A DNA stretch of 64,000 bases, from the NCBI GenBank assembly GCA_008015325.1, contig SSFI01000014.1, forward strand, positions 103,343 through 167,342, in the 5' to 3' direction. This document shows positions 11,212-18,603 of this stretch, one piece after another. The stretch's first letter is position 1. Each line of letters starts with the position of its first letter. The stretch is from Rheinheimera sp. (GTDB lineage Bacteria > Pseudomonadota > Gammaproteobacteria > Enterobacterales > Alteromonadaceae). Both the position numbers and the translations under genes were made by a program. Under the pieces are notes generated by a model. That model was not told the origin of the DNA. It made no database searches and was given only the letters and a program-made list of their open reading frames with translations.

Positions 11212-12318
11212 ATGATCAAAACTGCAGTAATTGGCTTTGGCCTGTCCGCCCGGGTGTTCCACCTGCCTTTTCTTGCCAGCAATGCCGACTTTAACCTGGT
11301 CGGCATCAGTACCGCACAGCCAGACGCCGCTTTGTGTTGGCCCGGTGTAAAGATTTACACCGATGCCAACAGTTTGATCCAGCACACTGACGCCAGTCTG
11401 ATTGTGATCACGGCGCCAAACCGCACACACTTCAGCCTCGCCAAAACCGCTTTGCTCGCCGGCAAAGATGTATTGGTGGAAAAGCCGCTGGCGGTGACGA
11501 TGGCCGAAGCCATCGAGCTTGAAAAGCTGGCACAGCAGCATCAGCGCAAACTGACGGTGTTTCATAACCGGCGTTTTGATGATGATTTTGTCGCGCTGCA
11601 ACAGCTAATGCTTTCAGGCCAGCTTGGCACTGTGCAGCTGATGTACTCGCGCTTTGACCGCTTTCGGCCACAAGTGCAGGCGCGCTGGAAAGAGTCGGCG
11701 GAGCCAGGCAATGGCGTGTTATATGATTTAGCGCCGCATCTGCTGGATCAGGCCATTGTGCTGTTTGGCGCTCCGGACAGCATCACTGCAAGCTGTCAGA
11801 GCCTGCGTGGCGACACATCACAAGCAGCGGCCGGTATCGATTATTTTCAGCTGCGGCTTGATTACCAGGCAACAGCGGCGTTGCCCGCCCGACAGGTTTT
11901 GCTCAGTTCATCACCTTTTTGTGCCCATCCGGCACCGCGTTTTGAATTACACGGCACCGGCGGCAGTGTGGTGAGTTTCGGGCTGGACCCGCAGGAGCAA
12001 TTACTGCGTAGCGCGCTGCAGCAGACTCCCCATCAGCCCACGGCAGTGTTTGATGACGCTGCCTGGCAACAGCGCTCGCTGCAGCGCCACGCCGACATTT
12101 GGACCGCATCAGGACACGGCACACTGCCATTTACCAACAGCCATTATGGTGATTTTTATCAGCAACTGGCGCTTTATCTGCAGGATCTCGGTCCGGCACC
12201 TGTTGCGCTTGCCAACGCCATACTGGGCTTGCAACTGATTGAGCTGGCGCTGCAAAGCAGCCGGGAGCAGCGCACCATCAAGACCGGCTCAGCCAGCTGT
12301 GACGCCGGGGGAGCCTGA
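11212..12318 (+). CDS. Gfo/Idh/MocA family oxidoreductase
   Basis: MIKTAVIGFGLSARVFHLPFLASN; LVEKPLAVTMAEA; FHNRRFDDDF. Confidence 0.9.
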   Translation: MIKTAVIGFGLSARVFHLPFLASNADFNLVGISTAQPDAALCWPGVKIYTDANSLIQHTDASLIVITAPNRTHFSLAKTALLAGKDVLVEKPLAVTMAEAIELEKLAQQHQRKLTVFHNRRFDDDFVALQQLMLSGQLGTVQLMYSRFDRFRPQVQARWKESAEPGNGVLYDLAPHLLDQAIVLFGAPDSITASCQSLRGDTSQAAAGIDYFQLRLDYQATAALPARQVLLSSSPFCAHPAPRFELHGTGGSVVSFGLDPQEQLLRSALQQTPHQPTAVFDDAAWQQRSLQRHADIWTASGHGTLPFTNSHYGDFYQQLALYLQDLGPAPVALANAILGLQLIELALQSSREQRTIKTGSASCDAGGA

Positions 12319-13251
12319 CGCTGAGTCGAGCAAATACGGCAAAAACTGCGCTTTGCGTTTCCAGAACAATAAACCGGCAGAACCCTGCTCAAGGGCACCA
12401 TAACTGAAATAGTCGATGCCTTGCAGCCAGGGTTTGTCCCGTTGCAATAACATGCTGACCAACTCCAGATGCAAAAGGCTCATCACCCCTTGATGTTGGT
12501 ACTGCGCATGCCCCATCAGTTCAGCATAACGCAGCATATTGCCTATCCGATGTAGCCGGGCATAGGCCAGTAATTGTTGTGACGTGACTACGTCCCCTTG
12601 CTGGTAACCGCTAACAGGTTTAAACACCCCCAGATACAAATCCCAATGTTCAGCGGCGTCGGGCAGCTGTAGTGGCTGAAACTGCGTCGGAGCGCCGCCA
12701 AGATCGGATAATGTCAGAGTGAAAGCATCGAGCACAGGTCCAAAAGCACGAACTTTTCGTGACCGGCGGATCGCCAGCATATCGGGCGTGTGGTTGGCCA
12801 GCATAAAAGGTTGCACCACCAAACCGGCGCGACGGGCTTTTTCGGCTTCGCGCCAGAAATTGCCGGCATTTTTCTTCAGCTGACGATTGAACTGCAGCGC
12901 ATCGGCGTAATGACACAACGGCAACAACATTGCGATGCCGCGCCGCACTGGCTGCCCGGCCTGCACAAACTGGCGGTAGTAAGCCTGATATCGCCGGATC
13001 AAGGGCGACGTACTGCTCCCGGTGCCACTAAGATTTAGCTGCGCGACCGGCAACGCAGTGGTCGCAAGCGCCGGGACAAATTGCGCTAAGCGCTGTGGCC
13101 GTCGGCGACGAAACCACAAAGGCTCCAGCTGCTGCGTGTACCATTTACTGATCGCAGAGGTGAATTTACTGAAGAAAGCCAATAGCTGACCCTGTCCGCT
13201 AAAAACCCAGATCCTAAAGCGCAGCCGGCAATAACTCAATGCCGGCTGCAC
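12289..13251 (-). CDS. Uncharacterised protein, acyl/aminoacyl-transferase-like (tentative)
   Basis: 320 aa ORF, tail-to-tail overlap with 11212..12318 and 11 bp downstream of the GH97 gene; C-terminal GLLFWKRKAQFLPYLL is acetyltransferase-like, but no firm family. Confidence 0.6.
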   Translation of the reverse strand: MQPALSYCRLRFRIWVFSGQGQLLAFFSKFTSAISKWYTQQLEPLWFRRRRPQRLAQFVPALATTALPVAQLNLSGTGSSTSPLIRRYQAYYRQFVQAGQPVRRGIAMLLPLCHYADALQFNRQLKKNAGNFWREAEKARRAGLVVQPFMLANHTPDMLAIRRSRKVRAFGPVLDAFTLTLSDLGGAPTQFQPLQLPDAAEHWDLYLGVFKPVSGYQQGDVVTSQQLLAYARLHRIGNMLRYAELMGHAQYQHQGVMSLLHLELVSMLLQRDKPWLQGIDYFSYGALEQGSAGLLFWKRKAQFLPYLLDSASGSPGVTAG

Positions 13252-13262
13252 AGATCTGCCGA

Positions 13263-15365
13263 TTAATGCGGCACGAACTCCATGGCAGCGCCACCACCGG
13301 GTGCCAACGACAGCTCCAGCACATCTTTGCTGTTAACCGCACGCCGCTGAATTTGATACGCCATTGGATTGGTTTGCCAGTGCGCTTCCGGCGCATCCAG
13401 ATACAGCACAGCGTCATAAATCTTGTCAGCGTCTAAAAACGACAACGGCAGTTTGACTGTGCGGGCCTGCTCATTACTCGTAGCGCCGACAAACCAGCGG
13501 TTGGAGTGTTTATCCTGCCGTGCCATCACCAGGTACTGACCGATTTTGCCGTCCAGCGCCACACTCTGTTGCCAGTCGGTCGGCACCGCACCAATAAAAG
13601 CAAACGCCGGATGCAGTTTGCCGCCCGGTGCATAATTTTCCGGCAAATCGGCCACCATCTGCAGCGGGCTATACAAAGTGACATACAGTGCCAACTGATT
13701 GACCAAGGTGCTCGGCACACGGTTATTCGGCCGGTGTTTTTGGTAGTTGAAGTTAAAAATGCCCGGCGTGAAATCAATGGGCCCGGACAAACCGCGGGTA
13801 AAAGGAATAATCACCGTGTGATTGGGCGCATTGCCGGTATCCGGGCTGCCGCCGTTATACTCCATACCGCGTACCGATTCGCGTGTCATCAGATTCGGGT
13901 AAGTGCGGCTTAAGCCAGTGTCTTTCACCGTTTCATGCGCATTGACCATCACCTTGTGTGCAGCTGCAGTGTCGACCACTTTTTTAAAGTGCTGCACCAT
14001 ATACTGGCCGTCATGCCACTCACGTCCGTCCAGCCGTTTGCCGACATACCCCATCTTGACGCTGTGGATACCAAGGCGCTGGTAGTACTTAAATGCATCG
14101 GCCATTTGTTGTTCGTAATAAGTGATACCAGCAGCGGTTTCATGATGGCCGATCAGGCCAACGCCTTTGGCTTTGGCATAAGCGGCGACTTTATCGATAT
14201 CGAAGCCTTTCACTGGTTTGGTGAAACTAAAGGTCGGCGGCCGCTGCCACCACTGCCCTTCCCAGCCCTGATTCCAGCCCTCAACCAATAAGCCGTCGAT
14301 GTCATGTTTGCTCGCAAAATCAATATATTGCATGGCGCGTGCTGTCGTTGCGCCTTGCAGCGGGCCCGGCGACCAGTCTCTTTCGCCAATATGCATCTCC
14401 CACCAGATGCCCATGTATTTACCCGGTTTAATGTAGCTGGTATCTGTACCGGCAGCCATTGGTTCATTCAGGTTTAAAATCAGGCTGGAATTTAAAAGTG
14501 CCGCTTCAGTCGGCGCGATTTGGATAGTACGCCATGGGCTTTGGAATGGTGCTTTGGTGTAAACCCGTTCGACCTGTGCAGCAGTATCATTGCCAGAATT
14601 GGCACCGCCCCAGGGCATCAGGTCGGCTTTCAGCGTGATATGGTTGTCGGTGATATTGCGCAGCGTCATTGAGCTGTAATCAACCAGCGCTGCTTCATGC
14701 ACGGCCAGCGCGATGCCATCATCAGTTAAGGTCAGCGGCGTATGCGCCACCGATACAGTCGATAACGCCGAATTCATATACTGATATTCAAAACTTAAGT
14801 TGCGGTACGCCTCAATCCACCAGGTGGAGAAGTTACGGGCAAAAGCAAATTCAGTCAGCTCATCGGTGATGACCAAATCGCCCGCCAGCGCCGGCTGCGC
14901 TGGCAGCTGGTAACGAAACGCCACCCCGTCATCATAACTGCGAAACACCAGTGTGAACTTGCGGCCTGGCGCTTTGGACTCCTGCAACTGCAACGTCAGT
15001 TCATTAAAATGATCGCGGATCTTGCTGCGTTGGCCCCATACCGGCTGCCAGGTTAAATCCTGACTGCGGTTACTGACCTTGCCCGCCACCAGGCCAGTTT
15101 TTAATGGCGGCTGGCCTTTAAACACCAGCCCCAGCACCGACGGCTTTAACACCGCTTTGCCACGATAACTGACCTGATAGGTCAGCGCTTCACCAGACAA
15201 CACCAGCTCCACGCTAATTTGCTGGTCCGGCGACAACAACTGCCAGCGCTGCGGCGTTATGAGCTGCTCTTCGGCCTGCACTGCGCCAACCAGTAGCAGG
15301 ACACTGAGCGTCAACACGCGGCTGATGTGATGATAAAACGCCATAGCTGCTCCATTTTTGTTCAT
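13263..15365 (-). CDS. Glycoside hydrolase family 97 (alpha-glucosidase/alpha-galactosidase, SusB-like)
   Basis: 700 aa with signal peptide; YIKPGKYMGIWWEMHIGERDW, DGLLVEGWNQGWEGQW, LIGHHETAAGITYYEQQM, NAHETVKDTGLSRTYPNLMTRESVRGMEYN are GH97 signatures. Confidence 0.92.
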   Translation of the reverse strand: MNKNGAAMAFYHHISRVLTLSVLLLVGAVQAEEQLITPQRWQLLSPDQQISVELVLSGEALTYQVSYRGKAVLKPSVLGLVFKGQPPLKTGLVAGKVSNRSQDLTWQPVWGQRSKIRDHFNELTLQLQESKAPGRKFTLVFRSYDDGVAFRYQLPAQPALAGDLVITDELTEFAFARNFSTWWIEAYRNLSFEYQYMNSALSTVSVAHTPLTLTDDGIALAVHEAALVDYSSMTLRNITDNHITLKADLMPWGGANSGNDTAAQVERVYTKAPFQSPWRTIQIAPTEAALLNSSLILNLNEPMAAGTDTSYIKPGKYMGIWWEMHIGERDWSPGPLQGATTARAMQYIDFASKHDIDGLLVEGWNQGWEGQWWQRPPTFSFTKPVKGFDIDKVAAYAKAKGVGLIGHHETAAGITYYEQQMADAFKYYQRLGIHSVKMGYVGKRLDGREWHDGQYMVQHFKKVVDTAAAHKVMVNAHETVKDTGLSRTYPNLMTRESVRGMEYNGGSPDTGNAPNHTVIIPFTRGLSGPIDFTPGIFNFNYQKHRPNNRVPSTLVNQLALYVTLYSPLQMVADLPENYAPGGKLHPAFAFIGAVPTDWQQSVALDGKIGQYLVMARQDKHSNRWFVGATSNEQARTVKLPLSFLDADKIYDAVLYLDAPEAHWQTNPMAYQIQRRAVNSKDVLELSLAPGGGAAMEFVPH

Positions 15366-15399
15366 CGGTTTGGATTGTTCCCTTGGATTTCCGGTTGCA

Positions 15400-16962
15400 T
15401 TATTCAGCGCGCCACAGCAAATGCTGTGGCTGAAAATTCAGGCTACAGCCTTGAAAAAATGCGGCCAGCTGAAGCTCAGTAAAAGCGTCACTGACGCCGG
15501 CCGGCTGCGGTTGGCGCAGCGGCGGAAATACGCCATACCCTGCCAGCAGACAATGCCAGGACGTGGCACCGAAATGACTGTCGAGTTGTTGTCGGGCAAT
15601 TTCATTGGCCAAATCCCCCTGGCGAAACCACACATCCAGAATTTGCCGCAGTGACTCGGACAGCTGCATATTGCTGCTATTGGCACGCCAGTAATGGCTG
15701 TCACTGCGACTGCTCAGTTTGTAATGCGCAACGATGTAATCGCGCACCGCTTCAAAGCGCTGGTGCACCTGACGGTTAAATTCGGCCTGTCCTTTCGCAG
15801 TAAAATCGGCAAAAGCATCAATAAATTGCTCAATCGAGCTTTGCACCAGATGCAGCGCGGTGGCCTCCAAAGGCTCAATAAACCCTTGGGACAAGCCAAG
15901 CGCCAGACAGTTTTTCTCCCAGCTACGACTGACCTGACCGACTTTCATCTGCAGATGGCGGGCATTTACCTCAGTATCCGGCAGCCCCAGGTGCTGACGT
16001 AATTCAAGCTCAGCGGCGTCTTTGGCAATAAACGCCGAGCTGTAGACATAGCCGTTGCCAGTGCGATGGCGCAGCGGAATTTGCCAGGCCCAGCCATTGC
16101 TCAGTGCCGTGGCGCGGGTTTCCACCGGCGGCATGGCAAAAGCGTCGGTGGGCAGTACCACCGCGGCATCGTTAAACAGGTTGCTGGCAAAAGATTCAAA
16201 CGGCACCTGCAACGTCTGTTGCAATAAACTGGAACGAAAGCCAGTGCAATCGACAAAAAAATCCGCGCTGATGACCTGTGTAACTTTGGCCCCGCCGTCC
16301 GCTGTTTCACCAGTCAGGCTGCCAATGCAGCCATCTGATAACTGATTGACTTGCGTCACAGTCATCGCGTGATAGTTCACACCAAGCGCCAGCGCTTTTT
16401 GCTTTAAAAACTGGCCCAATAACCCTGAGTCAAAGTGATAGCCATATTCGATGCGAAACGGAAAATTCGCACTGGGCAGCGGTGCCAGCTTTTCTGCCGC
16501 CAGATAGCCGTTGAGCAGAAATTTCTCCGGGGATGTTTCGACCGCAAGCCCGAGCCGGCGCTTAAAACAATTGCTGTAAAACGCCGTTTCGCTGTGCAAA
16601 TCCGGCTGCGAAATAAACGGATGGCTGTAGTCTGCACCCAGCCCCATCACTTGGGCCGCCGGGCTCCAGTTCACAAAACGGATATTGGTCTTGTATGTGG
16701 CCTGACAGGCCGGCATCCATTCATTGTCTGGGATACCAAGTTTTTGGAAAAAACGTTTCAGTGACGGCGTCGAACCTTCACCGACGCCGATAATGCCGAT
16801 ATCGGGCGCTTCCAGCAGCGTGATTGTTACCGCGCGCTGATTCGCTGCGGCAGGTTTAAGCCATTTGTCAGCAAACAACAAAGCCGCCATCCAGCCGGCG
16901 GTGCCGCCACCAAGAATGACAAAATGAAAAGGCTGAGATGTCGCTGACAAGGTGGCAGTCAT
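15400..16962 (-). CDS. Tryptophan halogenase-like flavoprotein (copy 1)
   Basis: VILGGGTAGWMAALLFA (GxGxxG), GVGEGSTPSLKRFF, NGWAWQIPL (WxWxIP motif), GLSQGFIEPLEATALHLVQS. Confidence 0.92.
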   Translation of the reverse strand: MTATLSATSQPFHFVILGGGTAGWMAALLFADKWLKPAAANQRAVTITLLEAPDIGIIGVGEGSTPSLKRFFQKLGIPDNEWMPACQATYKTNIRFVNWSPAAQVMGLGADYSHPFISQPDLHSETAFYSNCFKRRLGLAVETSPEKFLLNGYLAAEKLAPLPSANFPFRIEYGYHFDSGLLGQFLKQKALALGVNYHAMTVTQVNQLSDGCIGSLTGETADGGAKVTQVISADFFVDCTGFRSSLLQQTLQVPFESFASNLFNDAAVVLPTDAFAMPPVETRATALSNGWAWQIPLRHRTGNGYVYSSAFIAKDAAELELRQHLGLPDTEVNARHLQMKVGQVSRSWEKNCLALGLSQGFIEPLEATALHLVQSSIEQFIDAFADFTAKGQAEFNRQVHQRFEAVRDYIVAHYKLSSRSDSHYWRANSSNMQLSESLRQILDVWFRQGDLANEIARQQLDSHFGATSWHCLLAGYGVFPPLRQPQPAGVSDAFTELQLAAFFQGCSLNFQPQHLLWRAE

Positions 16963-16965
16963 GGC

Positions 16966-18483
16966 TCAGGCCTTGCTGTAGCGGGCGAGGAAATCATCAT
17001 GCGACAACATCTGCGCCAGCGGCTGCTGTTTGGCGTCCTGCACTTTGGCCAGCGTCGCCAGCAGTTCAGTCTCAGTTGGTACTTTGGCAGCAGGATGATA
17101 ATCCTGCGGCACAATGCCCTGCCCGAGCATCACCTGGATCCAGCTGGCGTCGCGGAAAATATCGTTATGGTCATTAAATACCTGCGCCGACTGCCGAAAC
17201 AGCGCCATTTTGTCGCGAAGCCGCTCTGGTACTGTCATATTGCGCATATCGCGCCAGAAGGCTGAATCATCGCGCTCATTGGCGTGGTAATGCAGGATGA
17301 TAAAATCACGAATGGTCTCAAATTCCTGTTTCGAATCAGCGTTGTAGTAATCGACCACTGCATCAGTGATGCCTTGATTCGGGAACACTTTGAGCAGGCG
17401 CACAATGCCAGACTGGATCAGATGAATACTGGTCGATTCCAGCGGCTCCAGAAAACCACTGGACAGGCCAATCGCCACCACGTTTTTTGCCCACTGGCTG
17501 CTGGTGCGGCCGGTTTCAAAACTGATTTTGCGCGGCTCCGCCAGCGCTTTGCTGTCCAGATTCCCCATCAAAGTGCTATGTGCTTCGTCATCACTTAAAT
17601 AATCCGAGCTGTAGACAATACCGTTGCCGTTACGGTGCGTCAGCGGAATGCGCCATTGCCAGCCGGCTTTGTGCGCGATACTGCGGGTGTATGGCACTGT
17701 TTTGGCAAAACGTTCACTCGGCACTGCCAAAGCGCTGTTGGCCGGCAGGTATTTCGACCAGGATTCATAAGCCACGCCCAGTGTTTTGCGAATCAGCAAC
17801 GCACGTAAACCGGTACAGTCGACAAATAAATCGCCGCTGATTTTGCGGCCATCTTTGAGTTGCAGCGCTTCGATATGGCCAGACATGCCATGTTGCTCAA
17901 CCGCTTCAATCATGCCTTCAGTGCGTTTGACGCCGGCAGCTTCAGCAATTTTGCGTAAAAACTGGCCGTACAACGCCGAATCAAAATGATAAGCATACGG
18001 CATTTCATACACAGGATTTGGCGTTTTGATAATGTTAAATTTGCCGGCTTCACAGCACAGATAGTTTAAATCGTAGTCCCACAAGGATTGCTTTAGCCCG
18101 GCTTGCTTCGCGCGTAACCAATAATGCTGGAAGTTACAAAAACCCAGGCTCGCCCCCGGCGCGCCAAAGGTGTGGTAATAGCTCTCGCCGGGTTTACGCC
18201 AGTTTTCAAATTTAATCGCCAGCTTCATCGTGGCGTGGGTGTCACGCAAAAAAGCTTTTTCATCAAGGCCCAAATACTGATTAAAAATCTGAATGGGCGG
18301 AATAGTGGCTTCGCCGACACCGACAATACCGATGTCGTCCGACTCGACGAGTTCAATCTCCACACTGTCTGCCAGCACTTTTTTCAGCAAAGCAGCCGTC
18401 ATCCAGCCGGCTGTGCCGCCGCCGGCGACCACGACTTTACGAATGGGTTTACCGGCAGAGCAAGTTGCAGGTGTTTGATGCAT
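16966..18483 (-). CDS. Tryptophan halogenase-like flavoprotein (copy 2, PrnA-like)
   Basis: VVVAGGGTAGWMTAALLKK, GVGEATIPPIQIFNQYLG, AGWQWRIPLTHRNGNG (WxWxIP), GLSSGFLEPLESTSIHLIQSGI. Confidence 0.93.
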   Translation of the reverse strand: MHQTPATCSAGKPIRKVVVAGGGTAGWMTAALLKKVLADSVEIELVESDDIGIVGVGEATIPPIQIFNQYLGLDEKAFLRDTHATMKLAIKFENWRKPGESYYHTFGAPGASLGFCNFQHYWLRAKQAGLKQSLWDYDLNYLCCEAGKFNIIKTPNPVYEMPYAYHFDSALYGQFLRKIAEAAGVKRTEGMIEAVEQHGMSGHIEALQLKDGRKISGDLFVDCTGLRALLIRKTLGVAYESWSKYLPANSALAVPSERFAKTVPYTRSIAHKAGWQWRIPLTHRNGNGIVYSSDYLSDDEAHSTLMGNLDSKALAEPRKISFETGRTSSQWAKNVVAIGLSSGFLEPLESTSIHLIQSGIVRLLKVFPNQGITDAVVDYYNADSKQEFETIRDFIILHYHANERDDSAFWRDMRNMTVPERLRDKMALFRQSAQVFNDHNDIFRDASWIQVMLGQGIVPQDYHPAAKVPTETELLATLAKVQDAKQQPLAQMLSHDDFLARYSKA

Positions 18484-18556
18484 AACAACTCCCTTGCATA
18501 ATAATGTATGGGTCTAGACTCTGTACGCTACATTAAAGCCTACACCAATACAGAAA

Positions 18557-18591
18557 AAAGGCCTCAATACCAAGAACTTATTGAGGCCTTT
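18557..18591. terminator. Rho-independent terminator/attenuator hairpin
   Basis: AAAGGCCTCAATA ... TATTGAGGCCTTT, 13-bp perfect stem; T-run on the minus strand, between the TonB receptor gene and the halogenase genes. Confidence 0.8.
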
Positions 18592-18603
18592 ACACCGGGT
18601 CGG

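Noticed and set aside
13506-14291. Plus-strand ORFs within the GH97 gene
   Set aside because: Antisense to a well-supported GH97 CDS, no independent support
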